A stretch of 64,000 nt of DNA from Muraenolepis orangiensis (Eukaryota; Chordata; Actinopteri; Gadiformes; Muraenolepididae), in assembly GCA_027704905.1 (NCBI GenBank), contig CM051005.1, positions 30,769,505-30,833,504 of the forward strand, written 5' to 3'. The position numbers and the translations under genes are program-made. The first letter of the stretch is position 1, and every line of letters begins with the position of its first letter. Below, one piece after another: positions 54,721-64,000 of this stretch. A model generated the notes under the pieces. That model made no database searches. It was given only the letters and a program-made list of their open reading frames with translations, and was not told the origin of the DNA.

Positions 54721-56935
54721 CAAGTCAAGTCAAGTCAAGTTTATTGTCACATCAAAGTTATATAAGTACAATGGGTGAAAAATATTATGTGCAATACCCG
54801 ACGACAGACAGCAGTTATAAAAATAAAAACAACAGAATAAAAAATAAGAAAAAGTACAAACTGTATAAAGTTAAATATATAAAAATATAAATGTGCATAT
54901 ATAAAATGCAATATATTAGCACAGAAAAAGAGCAATATATATATATAAATCAATGTAATAAAATATACATTGTTATATGCTATACACCCATGTTCAGCAG
55001 CCTGATTGCTTGACTGTGGAAGCTATCTCTAAGTCTATTTGTGCGGCACTTGATACTGCGGTATCGCCTGCCTGACAGTAAAAGTGAGTACAGTTCGTGG
55101 CTGGGGTGGGCAATGTCTTTATGATGCGTTTGGCCTTGGCTACGCACCGCTGGTTGTATATATCCAGGAGGGAGGGGAGCTCACCTCCAACGATATACTG
55201 AGCCGTCTGCACCACCCTTTGAAGCGCTCTGCGCTCGAATGCGGTGCAGTTCCCGTACCAGGCGGTGATACACCCTGTAAGAACACTGTGTAGAATGTTC
55301 TCATGCTGAATTTCCTCAGACGCCTGAGGAAATACGGGCGTTGTTGGACCCTTTTCACCATGTGTGTGGTGTGCGTGGACCATGTGAGGTCCTCAGAGAT
55401 GTGCACGCCGAGGAACTTGAAGCTGCTGACCCTCTCTACTGCAACACCGTCAATGGAGATAGGGCCGTGCTCTCCTCTCTGCATCCTGTAGTCCACGATC
55501 AGCTCCTTGGTCTTCTTGACGTTGAGGGCGAGGCTGTTCTCCTGGCACCACTGCTCCAGCGATCCAACCTCCTCCCTGTAGGCTGTCTCGTCATCGCCGG
55601 CGATCAGGCCCATCATTGTCGTTTCGTCAGCAAACTTGATGATGACGTTGGAGCTGTGCCATGCAGTCGTGGGTGTAGAGGGAGTAGAGGAGAGGGCTCA
55701 GCACGCATCCCTGGGGGGCTCCCGTGTTGAGGGTCAGTGGCTCTGAGGTGGTGCTACCCATCCTCACCACCTGGCTGCGGTCCAACAGGAGGTCCAGTAT
55801 CCAGCTGCACGTAGATGGGGGCACGCCTAGACCTCTAAACTTGGTGTCGAGCTTGGCAGGAACTATCGTGTTGAACGCTGAGCTGTAGTCCACAAACAGC
55901 ATTTGCACATAACAGTTCTTTCCCTCCAGGTGGGGGCTACAGGTCTATAGTCATTCAGGCATGTTACCTTGGGTTGTTTAGGGACAGGCACGATGGTGGA
56001 CATCTTGAAGACCGAACAACAGCCTGGGACAGGGAGAGGTTGAAGATGTGTGCAAAGACTCCTGCCTACTGGTCTGCGCGGCCCGGGATGTTGTTGGGGC
56101 CTGCCGCCTTACGGATGTTCAACTGCTTGAAGGTGCGGTGCACATCCACCTCCGAGATGTTCAGCAGGCTGGTCTCCCCAGGCGTGAGCAAAAAAAGTAT
56201 TTAGCTCTCCTGGGAGGGAGGTAGAGGAGTTCTCTACAGAACTGGTTCTCCCTCTGAAGTTTGTTATCATCTGTAACCCCTGCCACATACCCCTCGTGTC
56301 GTGGCTCTTGAATTTCTCCCCCACTCTGTCCTTGTACTCCCGTTTGGCAGTGACGATGGTCTTACGGAGGTCGTAGCGGGCTCTCGTATATTCCTCCAAA
56401 TTCCGGGAGCCAAAGGCGGCGTTACGCGCGTGGAGGGCAGTGCGAACATCGCCGTTAATCCACGGTTTCTGGTTGGGATATATCCGAACCGCCTTGGTCG
56501 GAACAACGTCATCTATGCACGTCCCGGTGACCGAGGACGCATACTCGTTGATGTATCAGCGCGATCAAAACAATCCTGCAGCATAGAATCCGATTGGTCC
56601 GACCAACATTAGACCTCCCTCACAGCGATTGGTTGCTGCTTCAGTCTCTGCCTATAGGCGGGGAATAGATGGATAGAGCGGTGGTCTGATTTGCTGAACG
56701 GTGGGCGGAAGAGGGCCTTGTAGCCATCACGGAAGAGAGTGTAGCAGTGGTCGAGGATCAGCTCACCCCGTGTGTTGCTCGTTATGTGTTGGTGGAACTT
56801 TGGGAGAACCTTCTTCAGGTTTGCCTTGTTGAAGTCCCCCACCACGATGAGAGCAGCCTCAGGGTGTGCCAACTCCTGTTCGCTGATAGCCCCATACAGT
56901 TCCTTCAGTACTGTGTCCGTGTTGACTTGTGGGAA
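54721..56935 (-). mobile_element. Jockey/L2-supergroup LINE, longest copy
   Basis: The 3' tail at 54721 is four AAGTC units next to TTTATTGTCACATC. Going leftwards to rightwards on the plus strand it passes the 3' UTR, the RT C-terminus, the YADD region, the RT middle and the endonuclease end near 56930. It is the same family as 18720. An internal deletion removes the first half of RT (around 55915-56105). Confidence 0.87.
54994..56872 (-). pseudogene. LINE ORF2 remnants: endonuclease end, linker, RT
   Basis: On the minus strand 56872-56609 reads ALIVVGDFNKANLKKVLPKF, LDHCYTLFRDGYKAL and PPFSKSDHRSI, the APE-type endonuclease end with its GDFN and SDH motifs. 56399-56109 reads YTRARYDLRKTIVTAKREYK and TRGMWQGLQMITNFRG, the linker. 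After a gap, 55908-55627 reads MLFVDYSSAFNTIVPAKL and LNTGAPQGCVLSPLLYSLYT. Then come SLALNVKKTKELIVDYRMQR, VSSFKFLGVHISEDLTWS and WYGNCTAFERRALQRVVQTA. Frameshifts separate the pieces and the FADD box is damaged (FADETTMMG-like). No function is expected. Confidence 0.82.
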
Positions 56936-56944
56936 AATGTAAAA

Positions 56945-57215
56945 ATTACAGTCATTAAGCAGAAGTGTTTGTCAAAAGTGACTGACAATAAGGCATTCAG
57001 CATTAGGTAGGCAAGAGAACTACTAGTCACCAGAAGTCTTAAGTGCATTTTATTTTCCAGTGCTCATGTAAAAGTACAATACGGTGGCTAACAATAGCAC
57101 TAACAATTGGCAAAAAATACAGCTAACAAGCAAACAACTAAGCAACCAAATAGAGCTAACAAGACGCTGAGCTAAGAGGAAGGATCGGGTTAGTGCTTCC
57201 TGAGGAGGTGGACAC
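56945..57215 (-). mobile_element. L2 3' UTR fragment
   Basis: AGTCACCAGAAGTCTTAAGTGCA, AGTGCTCA-TGTAAAAGTACAAT and GAGGAAGGATCGGGTTAGTG parallel 36384-36720 in the same order. The tail is diverged and there is no coding part. Confidence 0.6.
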
Positions 57216-57633
57216 TACCACAAACCCCCTGACTCATTCCACCATCATTTCTAGCAGGGATTTTCATATACTTCAGGCTCCATTAGCGTCAAGGAAAACC
57301 ATTTCAGGCAGCTCACAGAGCTCACTGTCATTGACCTCTTTTACGTTGATCACTTCAATGCAGAGCGACACTTGTGTTACGCCAGCTCAGAACACACACA
57401 CACCGGCCGTCACCACGCGACACTCCAATGCAAATTCTGCGTTCAGATGTGTGTGTGGGTGTCTTGTTCCGCTCTGTTGTGTGTGTGTTTGGGTTTTATA
57501 TTCCTAAAGCCCACGACGGATTAAATACACGGCTCAGGAGAGCGTTGAGGTGACCAGACTTAGGTCTCCAGTTTTATAGTTTCATACTTAGAGCCCATCG
57601 ATGGGTCGGCGCTGAATGGCAAAGGTTGCATGT
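57216..57633. other. Intron, nothing recognised
   Basis: No gene or bounded repeat was seen. Confidence 0.4.
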
Positions 57634-57900
57634 GGTGGCAGTATAGCTCAGGAGGTAGAGCGGTCGCCTCACAACCGGAAGGTTACTTGTTCGATCCCCG
57701 CCTCCTCCTAGCAAAAACTGTCGGTGTCCTTGAGCAAGACACCCTAACTGCTCCTGACGTGCTGGCTGTCTCCTTGCATGGCTGAATCCGCCGTCAGTGG
57801 TTGAATGTCTGTATGAATGGGTGAATGGGAGGCATGACTTGTAAAGCACTTTGAGTGGCCGCACTGGTCAGAAAAGCGCTATATAAATGCAGTCCATTGC
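57634..57900 (+). mobile_element. tRNA-derived SINE, near-complete
   Basis: The head has an A box (TAGCTCAGGAGGTAGAGCG) and a B box (GGTTACTTGTTCGATCCC). The body includes CCTTGAGCAAGACACCC and GAATGGGTGAATGGGAGGC. The tail is AAGCGCTATATAAATGCAG. It is the best preserved SINE in the window. Confidence 0.85.
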
Positions 57901-60440
57901 AGTCAATTGAGGTAAATGGATAATAATAGTCACTTGGTTTGTGGATATGAAGCTAACAGAGGGCTGTACTCATTACTCATTCGTCATACTCTATACTCCA
58001 TACTCTATTTCCATGGCAGTATCCTATGTGTACGAGTGGTGGTGCAGTCAGTGGGTCCCAGAGGCCATGGGGTGTGGTTATAATTACGTCCACATGGTGC
58101 CCAGATTGTTTTCCCACACAACGAATAAGGCAGCATTCAGAGCCATGGTTTCACTATTATTCCCGTAGGTTATTTTGAGGAACTCATTAACCTGTCAATT
58201 GAACAAATACAAAAAAAATTAGAATATTTTATTAATTTAATATATACAAATATATGAATGCCTCATCATTTGAACCCTAACTTATAGCCAGCAGCACAAA
58301 CAAATATAGTCATTTAGGGGAACACTTTAGCCTACTTACCAATAAGTGGAACGCAGCTGCATTAAAATTAGCAGTTAGAGAAAATTAATTTAAAAAAATG
58401 TGTCGCCATTTGAACTGGACCTGTGTTCTCCTTTACATCTCCGAAAGTCAACCCTCTCAGTTACTCAAGACTCCAGAATTGAGAGCTGCTCCTCGTTCAT
58501 TGAAAGGGGAAGGAATTTCTTCAGTACAAAGTGCGCTCCACCTGTGCACTGCTAATGAATATGTTGAGATAGATCTCATATTAAGGTATCAGGACGTCCT
58601 ATATTAGGATATATTAGGGAGTAGGATGTCCAATAGAATGTTCATTAGAATTGCCAATTAATCCAATGGGTTACATGTGGATTGGGAGATATAGCCTATC
58701 TCAACATATTGGTATCACAAAAATACTTGTGAAAGGGATTCATATACCATATGGATATGTGGCTATTATTATTATTATTATTATTGTTATTATATATAAA
58801 AATATATATATTAGAGAAAATATTTGCCCTATTATTATTACACACATGCTTTCCATGCCTTGTCCGACCATCAACACTGTACAGGCGTCGTCATGGAATC
58901 TTAAAGACATAGCTTACGCCGCCGCGACCGGATGACATCATCATTCAAATCATCAAAATGAAAGCATTTGAACCGTCTGAGATGTAAATGAGAAGCTGCT
59001 TTCGGACAACAATAAAGTAAAGCAGGATTGCTTGTCAAGAGTTCCTCTCTCCTACGAGATCATGTTACGCTTAGAATTCAGCACGGGCTGAACGACGTAC
59101 TGAACCCGACGTACTGAAGGACTTAGGGTCAAACATTAGTCAAACTAAAGTGTGAATATGGGGGCAGCATCTCTGTCCTCTTTAATGTATGACCGGGTAG
59201 CTCTCACTGCCCCCTCCCCCTTTCCATGGACGTGGGCCTTTGTTGAATTGAATGCAGTGTGTGTTGCAGATCAGCAGGAGAGTTCTTCAACAGGTCACAC
59301 CGTGGTTCATCCATTCGGTTGTGTGTTGCTATCAACGGTCTGTCTGCTCAAAACTGCCGGACTGTCAGGATATTTGTTGTCAACTTGGACCATTTTCCCA
59401 TCATGTTGGATCTGTCATGACTAATGCGGACAACTATTTTTCAAATTGATCCAGAAATGAGCGAGAACGCAGCCATCAACGTCTGCACTGTAAGCCTGTG
59501 GGGCGATTACACACGTCACCGTAGGTCCTCTGAAAGTGCTTGTTATTTTCCACTGACAGCTCAGATTGTGGTCTGGCAACATTATGGAAAGGATTCCTAC
59601 ACAGAAATACAACCTCTTTCTTTACCTTTCACTCAATCCAGTCTGTTTGTTATTGTCTCTTGCCAAGTCTGGCTCTTTTTCTCTTTGATGACGGCTGATG
59701 TTCCTCCCTTTTTGTACCATTAGTGGCTGATACTCAGTCAGTCACACGAGCATCTTGTGTCATCACAACCATGTACCGTGAGCCGGAGCCGGAGCCGTGC
59801 GTTGGATCATTTCTTATGAAAGTTAGAGCGTTGTCTGTCTAGACAATTTAGAGAGAGAATAGACCAGACAGTTTTCTTTGTTAATTAAAACCTCAGACAA
59901 CCTTCTTCAGTCTGTACAGAGGAGACCAACGCAACAAGAGAACAGCGCTGTATCGTCAGGAGTTTCTTCCGCTGTTGAATAATATATTCCTTATATTGAT
60001 GCAGTCTTGTGTGGCTCTGCTGAAAGCAGAATAAGCCTCTTCTGCACTGTGACGGTCATCATTACAGAGGAGGAAGATCCGTTGTCCTTGTTGTGGAAGA
60101 GAGATTAAATGCAGCAGTCAGCGGCAGGTGCACCTCCTCCTGTAGAACGCCTTGCAACCCAGAAAACAGAGTCCCACTCTGAGGAGATGTTCTGGGGTAT
60201 CAACAGCACCACGCCTCTCTCTCTTAGTGGGACATGTTGCCACACTGTGAACACAATGACCCAACCCGCTCTAAATGATGAATTTATACAATAGTTTTAA
60301 TGCCTGCTCTGTCATTTTCTACTGCAGCTATTAACTCCATTTAAAAAATGTCTGAACTAGAAAGTTTCTCATGAATAAAACCAGCCTATCCACAAGTCAA
60401 TACATCCAGTGAATTGTTATCTATAAATCTTTTTATTCTG
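57901..60440. other. Intron, ~2.5 kb, nothing recognised
   Basis: Only short frames without domains. (ATT)n lies at 58767-58785. The frames at 59152-59723 have no similarity I recognise. Confidence 0.4.
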
Positions 60441-60532
60441 GTCCACTTTTGGGAGTATCTCAGACAACAGTAACAGCAGCTATAACTGCAGCTCCAACTC
60501 AAACCACTAGAGGCTGCGTTGTGTTTTATTGC

Positions 60533-60553
60533 ATACACACACACACACACACT

Positions 60554-60631
<78 letters not shown>

Positions 60632-60648
60632 ATATATATATATATATA

Positions 60649-60685
<37 letters not shown>
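60533..60685. repeat. (CA)n-(TC)n-(TA)n microsatellite
   Basis: CA at 60533-60552, TC at 60556-60628 and TA at 60631-60681 stand side by side. Confidence 0.96.
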
Positions 60686-60923
60686 AAGTGGACTCAAATA
60701 ACTGAGCAATTACAGGCTTATGTGTGACATTTAGCATTGTAATGGGGATGTGTATGATTGGTCTAGCCTGTAATGAAGAGAGTGAACTGTTGGACATGTA
60801 CTGATAATGTACTTGTCTTGTGGGATGACAAACAATTGGCAAAATCACAAACACACTCTGTGAACTGCGGTGTCCCTCAAGGATCAGTCCTCGGCCCCAC
60901 CCTTTTCACCATATACTGTACAT

Positions 60924-61498
60924 CAGTGGTGAAGCGTCAGGGCCTTCAAGGTATTCAGAGAAGACCCTGGAACTCTCAGATGAAACAAAAACAGCAGGGG
61001 TTCCCAAAGTGGGGGTCGCGGGACCCCGAGGGGGGGGTTGCGAGATGATTTCAGAATCCTCTTGATGTGACCCATGAGATTTATTTATTTTTTATTTTAT
61101 TATTATCATTATTTATTTATTTTTTATCATTTGTATTATTATTATTATTATTATTATTGTTAATAATAACGTGAGTGACAAATAAAGGAATTCAGATTCC
61201 CACAGATTCACGACAGTATCATCATTGAAAAAAAGCCACACACAATGTTGGTGATCGCGATCCCCCCCCCCCCCCGTCCCGTCCCGTCCCCCCCCCCCGT
61301 CCCGTCCCGTCCCCCCCCGTTGGACTTCACGATGTTCGCGATCGCGACATACCCCCCCCCCCCCCCCGACCCCGTCGGACGGTGATAGTGAGGGGGTCGA
61401 CCAGTCTCCAGTCTGTTATTTTGGGGGTCGCGGGCTGAAAAGTTTGGGAACCCCTGGTCTACAGAAGGTCCAGTTGTGATAGACACGCTTCGCCACTG
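60924..61498 (-). mobile_element. Short hAT derivative of the 6646-8538 element
   Basis: Termini CAGTGGTGAAGCGT and, inverted, CAGTGGCGAAGCGT. CTGTACAT flanks both sides (60916-60923 and 61499-61506), a perfect 8-bp target duplication inside the LINE RT. The right 42 bp equals the left end of the 6646 element, and the left 70 bp equals its right end, so it is an internally deleted, oppositely oriented relative. The nested poly-C hAT (60995-61456) is retained. Confidence 0.9.
60995..61456. mobile_element. Nested poly-C/poly-G hAT-like MITE, second copy
   Basis: Termini CAGGGGTTCC and GGAACCCCTG. The right flank is GTCTACAG, the same insertion site as at 6680-6687; the left flank keeps only ACAG of it because the host element is deleted up to that point. 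It contains a TTATTT-rich middle (61080-61180) absent from the first copy. Confidence 0.85.
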
Positions 61499-62420
61499 CT
61501 GTACATGTCCCCCCTTGTTGTGTCATCAGCCGGCATGGAATCGTTCCATTGCTATGCTGATGACACACATCTCTACATCAGAACAAACCCAACCCCCTCC
61601 GCACCTCTGCCATTATCCAACATAACCACATGCCTGGAGGAGATAAAGGTGTGGATGAAGCACAACTTCCTCCAATTAACTCCAAGACTGAAGCCATTCT
61701 TGTTGGCACTCCACATCAGGTCCTTTCATCCTCCATCACCAGCATTACCTTCTCTGCTCAGAACATTTCACTCTCATCAACTGTTACCAATCTGGGTGTT
61801 AAAATGGATCCTCACCTGACCTTTGAGGCCAACATTAAACAAACATGCAAGACCTCCTTCTACCACCACAGAAATATTGCTATTGCAGGCTAGACTACTG
61901 TAACGCACTTCTCATTGGGATTCCTAGCAAGAACATCCAGAAGCTGCAATACATCCAGCGCTGCTAGGATCCTGATGAGAGTGCGGAAGTATGAACACAT
62001 CACACCTATCCTCAAATCCCTGCACTGGCTCCCGGTCTCACTCAGGATTGACTACAAAATCACCCTCTTCAGCTATGAGTGCATTCATTGAAACGCTCCC
62101 TTATACATCAAAGAACTTCTCACCCCACAAACCTCCACGAGGATCCTATGCTCTGAAAAGACAAACCTCCTCCTTCCCCCCAGGACCAAACTGAAAACCA
62201 TGGAAGACCGAGCCTTCTGCTCCACTGCTCTGAGACTGTGGAATGCCCTCCAAAACCAGCTGAGGATACCAAAGACTGTGGATGCTTTTAAAAAAACCTA
62301 GGCCTAAAAAGAAAAGGCCTAAAAACGAAACGAAATTTCGATGAGTTTGGTCTACTCCAATGAAAAGTGTAATAAATACAATTTATTATCATTATTATCA
62401 TTATTATTATTATTATTATT

Positions 62421-63142
62421 ATTTTTTAATTATTATTATTAATCATATCTATCTATAGCAATAGCTAGCACAGTCAACCAAATCCATGAGAACGATCGGA
62501 CTCAACCAAAACACACTTAATGTCAAAACAAAGTGGGTGGAGTAAAACATCGCTTTAATGGTTCTAATGTGTGCCCTGTTAAGGCTCATGACCTTGGTTA
62601 GCATTAGTTAGCAGCATATAAACATACATTTGAATGAGCACTACCGTGTGTAGTGCACGAGGGGAACGCAACACGTGTATATATATTATATATAATATAT
62701 ATTAGTTTTTTTAATTATTCATATTTTTCAATTGTTGTTGAGTGTCTTGAGGATTGCCCCACATTTTCGTTGTACTTGTACAATGACAATTAAGGCCTTC
62801 TGATTCTGTAAAACAAGCGACAGTAGTGATGAACGTTATTTGAACAGAGACAGAACTCTCCCTGGTTTGGGTGTGTGTCGACTCTTTTCACACTCATGAT
62901 GCCCTTTCCAAGATTCAATGTGCTGTGAAATCACTGTTTACTTATTAGTGTTAGTGTAAACTTAATTTTAACTGCTTATTCCCTCTGTAATTGTATAAGT
63001 CTGTCTCTTTTAGTCCTACATTAACCTGCTCTTTGGCTGTATGACAATAACTAATTGCATGGCATTACAGTATCTAATCGGTAGTAATTTCATTACTATA
63101 AATCAGTATTTTGATTCCTCTCTCTTAATTTCCCCTTCCCAG
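62421..63142. other. Intron before the last laminin G 4 exon
   Basis: TTGTACAATGACAATTAAGG and nearby AT-rich sequence (62660-62820) resemble a LINE or SINE 3' end. No exon was seen until the acceptor CTTCCCAG at 63135-63142. Confidence 0.45.
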
Positions 63143-63374
63143 AGTCTTGGATCGAGAGACTCTGGGGAGTTGGATCCAGAGCTGGCTCGCCTGGCCCTGC
63201 TGGGTTTCACCGGCTGTCTGTCAGCGGTGCAGTTCAACTCCATCAGTCCGCTCAAAGCCGCTCTGATCCACCCGGACACCAGCCCAGTCACCATTAGCGG
63301 ACCATTGGTCCAGTCCAAGTGTGGCTCCTCGGCACCAACCAATGCAGATGCAGAAAACATCCACCACCAATCAG
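63143..63374 (+). CDS. cntnap: CNTNAP-like exon, end of laminin G domain 4
   Basis: The translation runs [20 protein letters not shown], then [40 protein letters not shown] and G. It matches the membrane-proximal end of CNTNAP3/4/5 proteins (LGK..E..DPD..A...[30 protein letters not shown]). The following [16 protein letters not shown] leads towards the juxtamembrane linker. The acceptor is TTCCCAG ending at 63142 and the donor GTAAGA at 63375. The frame is fully open. The transmembrane and cytoplasmic exons should lie just beyond the window. Confidence 0.92.
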
Positions 63375-63776
63375 GTAAGAGGGAGGTTAATATAGTTATT
63401 ATTGTTAGTATTTTAGATGATTTAGGTGTTTTAAATGTGTTGTTGTATGATGTTACGTATGATATAGCTTATCCAGCCCATCACTTGAAAGACTTTCGAG
63501 TTCTATCTTCACTACAATTGAGTATTGACTTGAGTCGACATTTACGCCATGACTGCAACTTTGATGATGTGCTCATTAAGGACATAATTTAGCCTTGTTT
63601 GGGATAAGGACAAAAATAATTAAGCAGAGTTAATTAATCTGAAAGATCCCCTGATGCTCGTTTAGCATCCTTAGGTGGGCCATTTGGAATCGTGCTGGGG
63701 TACTTATCTGCCCTCAGTGAGGATATGCTTACACTGTTTCTGAAGCGGCCTCAATTTCATTAACCTCTCTCTTCAG

Positions 63777-64000
63777 TTCCAAGAACTGCTCACCCCACAA
63801 ACCTCCACGAGGACCCTATGCTCCTCCTTCCCCCCAGGACCAAACTGAAAACCATGGGAGACCGAGCCTTCTGCTCCGCTGCTCTGAGACTGTGAAATGC
63901 CCTCCCAAACCAGCTGAGGACACTACAGACTGTGGAATGTCCTCCCAAACCAGCTGAGGACACCACAGACTGTGGAACGCCCTCCCAAACCAGCTGAGGA
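63777..64000 (+). mobile_element. L2-like LINE 3' coding end, running off the window
   Basis: CTCACCCCACAAACCTCCAC, GGACCAAACTGAAAACCATG and CGAGCCTTCTGCTCCGCTGC repeat the C-terminal coding sequence of the LINE at 62100-62290. A 40-bp unit (CTGTGGAA.GCCCTCCCAAAC...CAGCTGAGGA) is then tandemly repeated from about 63889 to the window edge. Confidence 0.8.

Larger units (their letters stand above)
60856..62340 (+). pseudogene. L2-like LINE reverse transcriptase, interrupted and shifted
   Basis: The plus strand reads NCGVPQGSVLGPTLFTIY (RT motif), then a 575-bp hAT insertion, then MESFHCYADDTHLYI with the intact YADD catalytic box at about 61545. ITTCLEEIKVWMKHNFLQL, TNLGVKMDPHLTFEANIK, LDYCNALL-like and YKITLFSYEC-like pieces follow in alternating frames. 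It ends FCSTALRLWNALQNQLR and a (A)n/(ATT)n-type tail near 62340-62420. The N-terminal half is missing (5' truncation near 60780). A second copy starts at 63777. Confidence 0.8.

Noticed and set aside
59152..59723. Overlapping 90-100-codon plus-strand frames
   Set aside because: No domain, no splice support and no similarity to the host gene. The lengths are expected by chance.

Overview
The window looks like euchromatic DNA from a ray-finned (teleost) fish. Grounds: exons of a vertebrate neural gene with ordinary GT/AG splice sites, very dense CA/GT, GA/CT and ATG microsatellites, tRNA-headed SINEs, and a mix typical of fish: L2/jockey-like and RTE-like LINEs, hAT, pogo/Tigger, Ty3/gypsy and DIRS-like elements. 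There are no bacterial operons, rRNA genes or CRISPR arrays. Family assignments rest on reading the translations by eye; no search was run.

One host gene runs through the whole window on the + strand. It is a contactin-associated protein-like (Caspr/CNTNAP, neurexin IV-type) gene. Nine exons are recognised with fair to high confidence and one is tentative: 3147-3307 and ~5187-5278 (laminin G 1), 5497-5759, 6307-6456 and 9078-9249 (laminin G 2), 26320-26370 (EGF 1), 39971-40073 (laminin G 3), 49016-49239, ~53410-53440 (tentative) and 63143-63374 (laminin G 4). The discoidin end lies to the left; the transmembrane and cytoplasmic end lies to the right. Splice phases join correctly for 5187>5497>6307>9078 and for 49016>53410. 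Three exons carry reading-frame breaks, and the fibrinogen-like domain, EGF 2 and parts of laminin G 3 and 4 were not found. The locus is therefore either a decaying gene or a real gene in an indel-rich assembly.

Everything between the exons is intron filled with mobile DNA. 2.05-2.87 kb: an inverted-repeat element. 6.65-8.54 kb: a hAT transposon with an 8-bp target duplication, a broken transposase exon and a second hAT-like element nested inside. 9.4-14.0 kb: a cluster of about ten tRNA-Leu(UAA) copies, one of them near-intact. 14.1-17.0 kb: an RTE-like LINE with a 12-bp target duplication, split by a ~1.03-kb inverted-repeat element. 18.7-24.9 kb: two LINEs, very long microsatellites, a second copy of that inverted-repeat element and exons of a SWIM/YqaJ-type gene. 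25-32 kb: a 50-bp minisatellite, a DIRS-like remnant, a SINE and a LINE that landed in the same minisatellite. 32.2-35.5 kb: a 3.2-kb hAT-type element stuffed with other repeats. 36-48.6 kb: telomere-like tracts, a solo LTR, a gypsy pol remnant and a LINE with an internal inversion. 49.6-51.9 kb: a pogo/Tigger transposon with a long open transposase frame, itself hit by a LINE. 52-64 kb: minisatellites, a long LINE, a SINE and two L2-like LINE copies, one interrupted by a small derivative of the 6.6-kb hAT composite.

The most interesting layers are the nested hAT pair that apparently moved as one unit, the tRNA-Leu cluster, the AT-duplicating elements beside a SWIM/YqaJ gene, and the damage pattern in the host gene.
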